A DNA stretch of 64,000 bases from NCBI GenBank assembly GCA_026874595.1, contig CM049316.1, forward strand, positions 75,375,676-75,439,675. The letters are read 5' to 3'. The notes under the pieces are model-generated. The model saw nothing but the letters and a program-made list of their open reading frames with translations. It had not been told where the DNA came from and ran no database searches. Source of the stretch: Sipunculus nudus (taxonomy: Eukaryota; Annelida; Sipuncula; Golfingiida; Sipunculidae). This document shows positions 48,165 through 58,824 of the stretch, piece after piece; position 1 is the stretch's first letter; every line of letters begins with the position of its first letter. Position numbers and translations under genes: made by a program.

Positions 48165-48530
48165 TATCATTATAGTGTTTGTTTATCATTATAGTGTTTG
48201 AGCTCACATAGCTCTTTATCTTATGCAAAACTGGTGGCGCCACCTGCAACCATTTTTGCACATCGTCCGTCTGTTTGTCTGCCGTGGGATAAAATCACTC
48301 ATACCTCGGCAGTGGTTTGAATTTTTGCATTTGTATACAACTTTGATAGCCTTCTGGATTTTGTAGAAGGTGGCACAACCTACATACACATTTCGCCTGC
48401 AGACATCCATGCTAATATGCAACACACCTCGCTCTATTTCCCCTTGTTACTCAATCCATGCCTCACTTCACCCGTCCCGCTCTGATTTAGGCGGATACAC
48501 GTAGTCGCTTGTCGACTACCCGTATTCTAG
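48165..48530 (+). mobile_element. Helitron-like non-autonomous element, 3' end
   Basis: The right terminus has a hairpin (GTAGTCG 48,501-48,507 with CGACTAC 48,513-48,519), a 7-nt spacer and CTAG at 48,527-48,530, with T as the next host base. This is the classical Helitron 3' end: hairpin, CTRR, insertion before T. The body carries a GGTGGCGCCACCTGCAACC block and CTCATACCTCGGCAGTGGTT, shared with 54,770-56,509. The 5' end could not be fixed. Confidence 0.75.
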
Positions 48531-48589
48531 TTAAATGTTGAAATGATGAATCTGCTACATTGATAATGCAGTGTTTTTTTTCAAATACA

Positions 48590-50230
48590 ATTGCGAGATT
48601 ATAAAGTATACAGCAAACAGCTGTTAGGTTCAGAGAGAATAAATCTTGTCTTTTTTAAAGCCCCTGTTATACCTTTTATTATGAACAAGAATAAAATTGC
48701 CCCCACGATTTTTTTTTTTCAAATCGGGCTTTATCATATTTCGAATATTATGAATCGTGGGGCACTTTTGATCTTAATGCTGCGTTTACCCTATAGCCCA
48801 CGATAGCCACGTTTTAAATAAATTTTTAAAATCATGCTAAGATCGCATCTCATCTTGCAGGATGCGTGGCAGGTCGCAGATCAAATCGTAGTGATATGGA
48901 GAGACTTCCATGCTCGGGAGACATCTTTGTGGTCGTGCCATTATTGTAAACCTGCTTCACATTTTGCCACGATCTGCCGAGGTTTTTTTTTAATAATTTC
49001 AGAGTTTAGTTATGTGAAAAAGAGCGTGGGCATCTTTACAGATCGTGTTGGAGTGTGGAAGAACGCAATGGAGCGTGGCGGGCTAATCGTAAACAAGTTT
49101 CCTCTGTGGAGTCACTAAACAAACTAATGAAATGCAAAATCTATCTAATTTTATACAAATTTTGTATCACCCGTGTTTAATCGCCGTTATGTATCATAAC
49201 TGGGGGCAACAAAAGGTAATAAATCTTTATAAACGCAAGGGAACTTAAACAAGTGTAAGGCATCGTAGATCCATATCGTAATGTTCGGATAGAATCGCAA
49301 CGGATCGTCACAAAATGGTGAGGGGTTGCATGGTTGGATAATATCCTAACGAAACAATCAATATTGTGTCATATTTAAGCGTATGGAATTGTAAAAAATG
49401 GAAAAATTAAAAGAAAATGTTCCACGATCATGAAGACCTACTACGATTCTTTTTCATCGAATTGACATAATCGTGGGCTGGTGTAACTGCAGCTTGATCG
49501 GAATCAATTCTGGGAATCGTAGGTCATTTCCAAGAATTTGCACAACTTCTCTATGATTGTGCTACGATGTTGCTACAATTTACCACAGTGTGTCTCGACT
49601 GTCAACAGAAACAAACGTCGTAATTAAGTGCATCGTAGCAAATAGTAGACGGTCTGGGCTATGCGCATGTCGGTCGGCATGTGGGCGTTAGAGAATTGTC
49701 CGCGTTCGTAGTAAATTGGCTTCCATGCAGGTCGTATTTCAGAAGCTACTTAATCTAAATGATTATTGTGTTAAATGAACATTGCAGTATTCCGAAAGAC
49801 AAGAGATACACCTCTACTGAAGGAAGCATAAACACTTTAATCATATCACATGACCCATGTTCTGAATTCTCTATATGTGTCATGTATTTAGGACAGCCTG
49901 AAGAAATTAAACTTGTGTTATTTTTAAACTTGTGTCGCGTGTCGCGCCTTGCACCTCGCTTGTCGCGTATCGCGCCTATTGTGCCGCGCTCGCGCATTAG
50001 CGTTCTCTTTTATCTACGAGCCTCTGAATATAAATTTCAAATACATGTATTACTTTCTTATATGTAATGTATTCTAACCGTAGAATCAAATTATCTCATC
50101 TGCGAATTGTCCCTTGCATACAGAGTATTAGATAATTTCAACATTTAAAAATAGATTCAAAATTTAATTTCTACAAATGTCTGTTCTAGCTTTGAATCCT
50201 TATGGATCAATGAGAGTTTTTTATCCGGTT
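48590..50230. other. Intergenic sequence
   Basis: Several short open frames but no protein features. ATCGTAG-type words recur between 48,830 and 49,640, so part of it may be a degenerate repeat. Confidence 0.4.
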
Positions 50231-50249
50231 GGCTAAATTTCTTATCAGA

Positions 50250-51372
50250 TATAAAAAAAATGAATATTATTAATAATAATAATTAAAATAATAATAAAAA
50301 CAATGTTATAATAATAAAATAATAATAATAATAATAATAATAATGATTATAATAATATTACAAGGCAAATGATAAAAATAATGATGATAATAATAATAAC
50401 TAATATACTACTACTAATACTACTAATACTACTTCACCATCACTAGGACTACGTATACAACATGAATTACAACTGCTTGCGTATACGTACTACAACTACT
50501 GTTACTGTGTAATCATAATATTTAAAAAAAAAAATTTCATTTAGTGTTAAGGTCGGAATGTTATCTTCTTCATGTTTAAGAATAAATGTAAAAATGGGGG
50601 GATGGGGGGGGGGGGGGGGTAGGGCATACAGAATTATGACGACGGCGGATTGGGCAAACCCTCTCTAGATATTAATCAGCCTTTCATGTTGAAAGCGTTA
50701 ACAGTTGCTTTGAAACTGTATCAGATCGACTCAATCGATATATAAATATTCGGATTTAAGCATGTGTTACTACTTTGGCTCTGAACACAGCGCGTGAACT
50801 GACTGAACTCCCGGCCCATGCAGTGACCTGTTAGTGTAACGAGTAGTTGAGCGTAGCGTACGTAGCCGCTGCTTATGGAGCGTATACTTTTAAGTACTGC
50901 ACATGGTTTAATTTAATGTATTGTATTCAATTACATGGAAATATGTTTTTACTGCATTCTTTTTTATATTATATCATATTAAATCATATAGGCCTATAAT
51001 TATTATCATTGCACTTATTAATTTATGACAAAATTATAGAATAATTAAAGTATTAATTAAAGTTATACTTCATGTATTGCAATCTTTTATATTTACTTTG
51101 CATATTGCTTGAGTATAATATATTATGTTAACTATATTAACTCTTTTAATTTTTTATATTTATTATATTTTATGTTATATTATATAAATTGCATGTATAA
51201 TATATATAACATTTTATAATATTAGGCCTACATGTATATTATATTATTTTATTTTAAATCATATTATATTATACTGTTTTTTTTATTATTATATTTTACT
51301 ATACTATATTATATTATATTATATTTTGTTTATGTTTAATATGTTTAATATTGATATATTATTTGACTTTGC

Positions 51373-51410
<38 letters not shown>

Positions 51411-51475
51411 ATTATAGTCATTGCAGTATTATGATTTGAGCACTATTAAATCAGATTAAAATCAGCTTTAGTTAT
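50250..51475. repeat. Dispersed AT-rich repeat with (AAT)n block, copy 2
   Basis: It matches 18,640-19,330 in block order but is longer. It contains an unrelated stretch at about 50,590-50,890, a long TATAT-rich part, and a (GA)n tract at 51,375-51,408 where copy 1 has only GAGAGA. Confidence 0.7.
51375..51408. repeat. (GA)n microsatellite
   Basis: About 17 GA units. Confidence 0.95.
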
Positions 51476-52111
51476 TTTCTGTTGTGAACGTTTGTAAATT
51501 TACCCTGTCAATATAAGCGTTATCTTATATCAGAATCAATGTCAACAAAAATAACATTTCTCATGGATAAAAGACGGGGGAGGGGGGGGCACAATTTTTA
51601 GCCAATCAGAGAGCGAATAGACATTTGCGGTGGGGTGAAATTCACATGTTCATTGTGTACGATAGGAGACGGAACGCATAGCGGGACTTGGTAGGAGAAA
51701 AAAAGTCTGCTTGATGGATTGTGATACAGCTATCCAGACCGTATAGATAAAATGTGTATGTAATCTTTATTCACTTCGTTCATGTGCATATTATATATGA
51801 TGGATTGCCAGATCAGAGCTTGTGAGATTCTATTAAACAGCACCGGGCTGGCCGGCCAAGGGAAACTGCGACAAGCTAATTTATTGTCACATTGAATCTA
51901 TCTTACAAGTAGCCACAAAACGATAAAGATCACAAAGAATATGAAACTGATTGTGTATTTTTGTTCTTTATAATATTTCTATGCTACTGATATATGAGAA
52001 CTGACTACATTAGTCATATAACCCAGCGCATTTATTTGCGAAATTTCCCATTTCGAATGCGAACGGTTAAGTGGGCGATAATAGGGAATTTGTCTCTGAT
52101 CATTAGGCCTG

Positions 52112-53255
52112 TGAATTGCGGGTCCGCCTTAACACCCAAAACACCCGTGTTTTGGGTATGTGTGACGAAACCCAACGAAACGACCTTTAAAATTGGAATT
52201 TGAAGCAAAACACTGGTATCAGTTAATAAATTATCATATGTTGCATATGTTAATGCAGAATTGTGCCACTATTCTGCAAAATAAAAGAAAGAAATAGTGT
52301 TCTGTACAACTGACAAGTGTGCTGCTTTGATACCAGTTGATTCGTCACCACAGTCATTTCGTCACCAATTTACATGCGGTACCAAATGGTCAATTCGTCA
52401 CCAATATTTTGTATGATAAAATGTTATCTATTACAATTAAAATTAAAACACACAATATGATACCTATACTAAAAAGTTTGTTCGTTTGTTGATTCTTTTA
52501 ATTAACGGCTCAGGATACACCATGCAAGGAGTGGATTACATATAAATACAAACATTGCGCAGCATGGCCAACTGGCTGCCAATGGTATTCAGGGCTATTT
52601 ACGTCACTGCTCACCGCAAATGATTCCCTCATGGCAGCCCGCTTGAAATGTTCTTTTATTTCACACATGCAGGTGTTTTCGTTAAATAAAATCCACGTCC
52701 ACAATTGACACAGAGAAACAAGCCACCAAAAGAACTTTCTAAAATCTCAAACGGCCTTTGCAGAGTATAAATTTTTTTTTTTTTTTTTTGCAGTAACTAT
52801 TTTCCCAGCCATATTTCATTCTTCTGTCAATCAATATTCTGTTCTTCTGTCATTCCCTATGCATTTGAATTGCTGATTTTAAGAATGTGCCCAGCCAAGT
52901 CCAGCCTGTTGCATTTTGACGGTCACTTCGTCACCAATTTCCTTTGGTGACGAAATGACTGTGGTGACGAAACGACTGGTTCCCCGCTGCTTGATTGCGA
53001 CATGCGCCACTAGGAGGTAGGGTCATAGCTGGCTTAAATGGGTGCCGGTGAACCGACCCAGCACGAAACGCTCGTTTTTATCTTTATGTCATAAATTTAT
53101 GAAACAATATTGCAGATATAAATCCATATGATGATTATTTATCGATAGGTGTTACGTTTTGGGTTCAGGTTAGAAGTTAAGTTGGTGTATCATGGTGTTC
53201 ATCACAGAAACCCAAAACACTGGTGTTTGGGTGTTTAAGGGGACCGGTGAATTGG
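52112..53255. mobile_element. Outer element with long imperfect inverted ends
   Basis: The left arm (52,112-52,166) contains an 11-bp perfect hairpin ACCCAAAACAC-CC-GTGTTTTGGGT at 52,134-52,157. The right arm (53,200-53,255) contains the inverted counterpart. Another element (52,332-52,980) sits inside it. No transposase is visible. Confidence 0.65.
52332..52980. mobile_element. Inner 649-bp element with TTTCGTCACC inverted ends
   Basis: The left end reads ACCAGTTGATTCGTCACCAC and the right end is its inverted near-copy (about 37 bp, few mismatches). GCTGCTTTGAT on the left and GCTGCTTGAT six bases beyond the right arm may be an imperfect target duplication of about 10 bp. Confidence 0.7.
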
Positions 53256-53770
53256 TAAGGCAATAAGGGGTCTTCAATTCAATTTGATCATCAAATATTG
53301 CATTTCAATTCAATTCTCGATTTGCTTATTGTAAACAGTCAATATTCTATCAGAAATGTATATCTATTATAAGTTGTTATCCCGTAAAGCGCCATAAAAT
53401 GGCATAAGATTCAGAATATTTTATGGGTGATTATTAATATTATTACTCTTATATAATAATAGGTCGAATTTTGCTCGAACTTTATTCCCGCTCCATTGAC
53501 CTCTTTAGACATAAAGAATATTTTATTGTATGCATGTATGGGTTTCATGAAAAAGCCCAGCCCATTTCATTTTGAGTGACACCTCACCAGCCAAGCAACC
53601 TGGGTCCAAGCCTTGGTACATAGATCACAGGCCCGCACAGACAGGCCTGAAACCCTGCCGTCATAGTGCCATATATACGCACAAGGTGGGGTATTAGGCC
53701 AATCTTTCTGAGCCTGTACTTACATTTGTTTTGACTGATAGCTATCCTGTCCAGTAACCAGTGTTGGGTT

Positions 53771-53851
53771 CTACCTGGTATAAAGGTATTTCTACCCTAC
53801 CATGGGTAGAAACTAGGGTAAAAATGGTAGAAATACCTTTCTACCGGGTAG
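53771..53851. repeat. Imperfect hairpin of GGTAGAAA words
   Basis: CTACCTGGTATAAAGGTATT on the left pairs with AATACCTTTCTACCGGGTAG on the right. Confidence 0.65.
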
Positions 53852-54427
53852 CAATGGTAGAAATTGGTAGAAACCTCAGCAGGCCTGACTGAAATATGTT
53901 TATATGGCATATTTTAGTTGATGCAGAATAATGAAAGTATAACCAGTCAGCAAACAAGATAAAACAAGTGACCCATAGGTCATGACACTCAGCCGACTAA
54001 GATGTTGACAATTAAGATAATGTAGGTGGCATCATTGTTCATGCATATAGCTTAAGCCTTTTACTGGTAGTAACCCACGTTCACAGGACTCTGACGACTT
54101 GGTGTTGGAATTATCTTTGTGAGCATGTGTCTGTACTAGGGCCTTGTGCAGGCCAAAAAAATTGAACTTCCACATGCCCTCCCATCATGTCCTGTCCGCT
54201 TGGACTCACCCCGCCCTGCAGTCAAAGAAAAATATTCAGCCCGCCCCAACCGGCAGTTGCTATTCCTGATTCTTTCAGCCCGCACCTGGCCCTCAATATT
54301 TTCTTTCTCCCAGCACCAGCCCTATACCACATTTTTCCAGCCTGCAGTCCAGCCCGCAAAATAATAAAAAAAAAGTTGTTTTGAATGGTGTACGTATCAA
54401 GAATATTTTCAGCACATATATAAGCCA

Positions 54428-54428
<1 letters not shown>

Positions 54429-54489
<61 letters not shown>
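54429..54489. repeat. (TA)n microsatellite
   Basis: A pure TA run just left of the tandem-array element. Confidence 0.95.
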
Positions 54490-54494
<5 letters not shown>

Positions 54495-54559
54495 GTTTGA
54501 TGATTGGAATGAAAAATTAATTTTAATACATTTTTGCACCATACAAACCATAATTGTAT

Positions 54560-56509
54560 CCGCCAAAACAGAGTTTTGCGGATACTATGTTTTCAGCTGC
54601 ACGCCGCCGCCGCGTAGGTTTCCGGAGAACTCCTCCGTAACCGCTGGGCGGAATTTTACGAAACCCGGGATTATGTTCGGGTCACATGTGAACTGCTGCG
54701 ACCCGATTTTGTTTTGACCTCTGACCTTTCGTCTGCGCTCTGCGTCCTTTTGTGCGTCTGTTTCCACACATAAACCGATATATCTCGGGAACCGTTTGAC
54801 GGATCAGGAAAATTTTTTTGCACAAATGTAGCCCTTGGAGAGCTTTATAACATACACAAAAAATGGTGGCGCCACCTGCAACCATGTTTGCACAGTGTCC
54901 ATCTGTTCGTCTGCCTTGGGTTAAAATCACTCATATCTCTGCAGTGTCTTGACTAATTCACCTGAAATTTGGCATGCGTATACATCCTGGAAAGCTTTTC
55001 TGATTTTGTGACAGGTGGCGCCACCTACATTCACGTTTACGCTGCAGACATCCAAGCTCATATCTCGGGAACCGTTTGACCGATCAGGAAAATTTTTTTG
55101 CACAAATGTAGCCCTTGGAGAGCTTTATAACATACACAAAAAATGGTGGCGCCACTTGCAACCATGTTTGCACAGTGTCCATCTGTTTGTCTGCCTTGGG
55201 TTAAAATCACTCATATCTCTGCAGTGACTTGACTAATTCACCTGAAATTTGGCATGCGTATACATCCTGGATAGCTTTTCTGACTTTGTGACAGGTGGCG
55301 CCACCTACATTCACGTTTACGCTGCAGACATCCAAGCTCATATCTCGGGAACCGTTTGACCGATCAGGAAAATTTTTTTGCACAAATGTAGCCCTTGGAG
55401 AGCTTTATAACATACACAAAAAATGGTGGCGCCACCTGCAACCATGTTTGCACAGTGTCCATCTGTTTGTCTGCCTTGGGTTAAAATCACTCATATCTCT
55501 GCAGTGACTTGACTAATTCACCTGAAATTTGGCATGCGTATACATCCTGGATAGCTTTTCTGACTTTGTGACAGGTGGCGCCACCTACATTCACGTTTAC
55601 GCTGCAGACATCCAAGCTCATATCTCGGGAACCGTTTGACCGATCAGGAAAATTTTTTTGCACAAATGTAGCCCTTGGAGAGCTTTATAACATACACAAA
55701 AAATGGTGGCGCCACCTGCAACCATGTTTGCACAGTGTCCATCTGTTTGTCTGCTTTGGGTTAAAATCACTCATATCTCTGCAGTGACTTGACTAATCCA
55801 CCTGAAATTCGGCATGCGTATACATCCTGGATAGCTTTTCTGATTTTATGACAGGTGGCGCCACCTTCATTCATGTTTACACTGCAGACATCCAAGCTCA
55901 TATCTCGGGAACCATTTGACCGATCAGGAAAATTTTTTTGCACAAATGTAGCCCTTGGAGAGCTTTATAACATACGCAAAACTAGTGGCGCCACCTACAG
56001 CCATTTTTGCACAGCTCCTGTCTGTTTGTCTGCCATGGGATAAAATTACTCATATCTCGGCAGTGGTTTGACATATCTGGCTAAAATTTTGCAGGTTTAT
56101 ACATCCCCGACAGCTCTCTTGATTTTATGACAGGTGGAGCCACTTGCAAAGTTTTGCATGTGTATAGTTCTCACATAGCTCTTTATCATACGCAAAACTG
56201 GTGCCGTCACCTGCAACCATTTTTGCTCAGCATCCATCTGATTGTCTGCCAGGGGCTAAAATCACTCATATACATGTAGTGGTTTGACTTATCTGCCTTA
56301 AATTTTGCATATGTATACAACTGGGACGGCTTTCTGGATTTTGTGGTAGGGGGGGGCAACCTTCATACACAATTTGGCTGCAGACATCCATGCTAATATG
56401 CAACACTTCACTCTATTTCCCCTTGCCACTTAATCCATGCCTCACTTCACCCGTTCCACTCTGATTTAGGTGGATACACGTAGTCGCTTGTCGACTACCC
56501 GTATTCTAG
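54560..56509 (+). mobile_element. Helitron-like element with a central tandem array
   Basis: The right terminus equals that at 48,530: hairpin 56,480-56,498, spacer, CTAG at 56,506-56,509, then T. The middle is the 280-bp array (54,775-56,050), followed by a degenerate unit and the shared tail. The left boundary near 54,560 is a guess. Non-autonomous Helitron/Helentron elements with central tandem repeats are known from bivalves and other animals. Confidence 0.65.
54775..56050 (+). repeat. 280-bp tandem repeat array
   Basis: About four and a half nearly identical units with starts exactly 280 bp apart (for example 55,015, 55,295, 55,575 and 55,855 for the same block). Each unit is itself a diverged dimer of about 152 and 128 bp: both halves have TCATATCTC, then a TGAC block, then GGTGGCGCCACCT. 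The identical 70-codon frames are repeat by-products; the unit is not a multiple of three. Confidence 0.95.
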
Positions 56510-56869
56510 TTCATGAAATATTTTTAAAGACATGTTTGATTGGTTAAATGGATTTAATATATATACATTATAATTAAACACCTTAAATATTTTTCATATT
56601 TTACAGGGCAAATAAACAAACCTTTGGTTTATTGTGTCTGTTGCTACATAAATTTATTTGAAAAAAAAAGTAAAGAAAAAATTAGATATCTTCAGAGTAT
56701 GTGTACCTAAAAATATTCTTTAGAATAGTATTGGCTAATCACAAACTACTGAGATGTGTTGCTGGTTAAAATCTTTTCAGTCATAATCTGCTAATAAGCT
56801 GACACAGAGTAATAAGAAGGTCAAGGGAGTAAAGGGGTAATCTGACCCATGTGGCTTTAGGTCCAGGAT

Positions 56870-57779
56870 TAGGGTTGGGACGGTAACCAGTATAAGGTAT
56901 TTTCACAATATCTGTCAGCAAGGGTAATCATACCGTCAACTTTCCTATAATCGCGATATCACGATATGCATTTTTGTCCATGATTTTGGTTCACAAGCAA
57001 GCCGTGGAAGTGTATTTTCTGAGAAAACTGGCATCATTAGAGTCTGTAAATGTTCAAAATAAATTTATTTTCCAGAATCACATTTATTTTTATAAATCAC
57101 ATGAATATAAATACCTGCATGTGGGTGGAACCGTGTGCTTACAGACTTCAGGATAGGTTTGAAATGTCCGGAAGTAGCAGGAGGAATCAGAGAGAACAAA
57201 AGCTGGAGAATTGAAGGAAAAATTAAAATTATAAAGAAAGAGCAATAAATAAACATATTTATTCTTTTATTGCATAGAACAAAAATGTCATCATAAAGGT
57301 GTCACCACTGGATCGTACATTCCTTATGGGTTGCATATTTTGCCATATAAAATGGGGTTCGAATATTTAGCCATGATGGGTATGACACGGTCTGGGTCTG
57401 AAGGTCACACTCTTCGAAAACTCGCCGGGATTCTCCGGCTTTTATGTAGTTATATGAAACATGGTGGAAAGTTCTGACAAGCACGATTTGAACATGGGGG
57501 CAGGAGTTCCCAGGGCCTCAAGCTTTAACACCTGCAGCACCTTCATATAACTTGAAGCACTTAATGAGTCATTCTGTGGTAATGACACAATGGGTATATA
57601 TGATATTAATAGTTAACCACTTGTATAAAGTCAAGACTTTAAAGGTGGCTGTTATTAATAAATTATTGATGGCTCATTTATGTCATTATATAGTATTAAT
57701 AATATTATGATATCACGGTATATCGCGTTAAATTTGAATAATTATCATGATATCAAAAATTCATATCGTCCCAACACTA
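56870..57779. mobile_element. 910-bp hAT-like non-autonomous transposon
   Basis: It is flanked by an exact 8-bp duplication TCCAGGAT (56,862-56,869 and 57,780-57,787). The ends are TAGGGTTGGGACGGTA and, inverted, TAGTGTTGGGACGATA. An 8-bp duplication with TAG-G/T-GTTGGGA ends fits hAT. No transposase frame is present. Confidence 0.9.
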
Positions 57780-57789
57780 TCCAGGATGT

Positions 57790-58824
57790 TCACTGAGATA
57801 GATATGAACAGAGTGGTGTATCTTATTACAGTCATCAAGACACTATGCAGTGCCCAAACAGTGATTTGACCAGACACTGGTCAATGCCAGTTACAATTAG
57901 ACAGCACATGGAGTTACAATTAGATAAGGTGTCCACCTTAGTCTTTGTGGAGTTCTAGGTCAGTTGAGTCACTAAAGAGCCAGCTGTAGCCACACACTGT
58001 ATATTACAAGATCAAATTGACCTATTATTTAATAAGAGTAGATTATTATATACCTTTATGCAGACCAAGTAATATTTAAATCTTCTCATCCATTACTGTG
58101 CTAACAACTATTGAAGGATATAAGGTGACTTTCTTTGTTGAAATTAACAATGCTTCATCATGTACACTGTTTATCTGTTCATAGGTAAGAGCTTGAGAGT
58201 GAAAAGGTATGAAAATGAAACTGCAGGAATTGAAATAAATCGATTATTTCATGCCCCATTCAATTACCAATAAATGACTGGCTTAGATTCAACTGGTCAT
58301 GCTTCAAGTAGTTCCATCTGTCCTACTTGGCGACCTTCATCATTTTCAAACGGCTTTGCACTATCAAGGGAGCAAATAATGAAACCAATATTTTACTGGT
58401 GTACATAAAAGTTGTTAATGAAAGATAAAATTCAACTTAAGTGACATGAAACATATTTAATAAATCAGTTTCTGTTTGGTTACTATGACTACTGGTCAGT
58501 TGGCCTTTTGTTAGGTACCAAAAGGTTGCAAGTCATTTGCACTACTTGTCATCTGGTGAGTACCAGAAATCCAAGTGATAGCAAACGCAGCATTGACTGT
58601 GTAGACCCATTTGATGCCTTGTAGTAGTGGGTAAAGTCAATGTACAGAGCTGTCACAGCAGTGTGTAAAACTGAAACAAGAGTCTGAAGCAAATTGAAAT
58701 GTTTTATCTTTTTATAATCTTTGGTGTGCATGCATAATCTGGCAGTTTATTGTGAAAAGTGCTTTCAAACACTGCTAATAACTAGTATTTATAATTTTAA
58801 GATTTATTATTTTTTTATTTGCAG
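57790..58824. other. Non-coding sequence upstream of the predicted exon
   Basis: No recognised elements. It could include a promoter or intron of the gene that follows. Confidence 0.4.

Noticed and set aside
48834-49118. 94-codon plus-strand frame
   Set aside because: It overlaps a region of recurring ATCGTAG-type words and has no protein features.
55015-56043. Four nearly identical 62-70 codon frames
   Set aside because: They recur with the 280-bp tandem unit, have no protein features and no splice or start context.
54775-56050. CRISPR-like regular spacing
   Set aside because: The repeats are directly adjacent 280-bp units without distinct spacers, in a eukaryotic genome.
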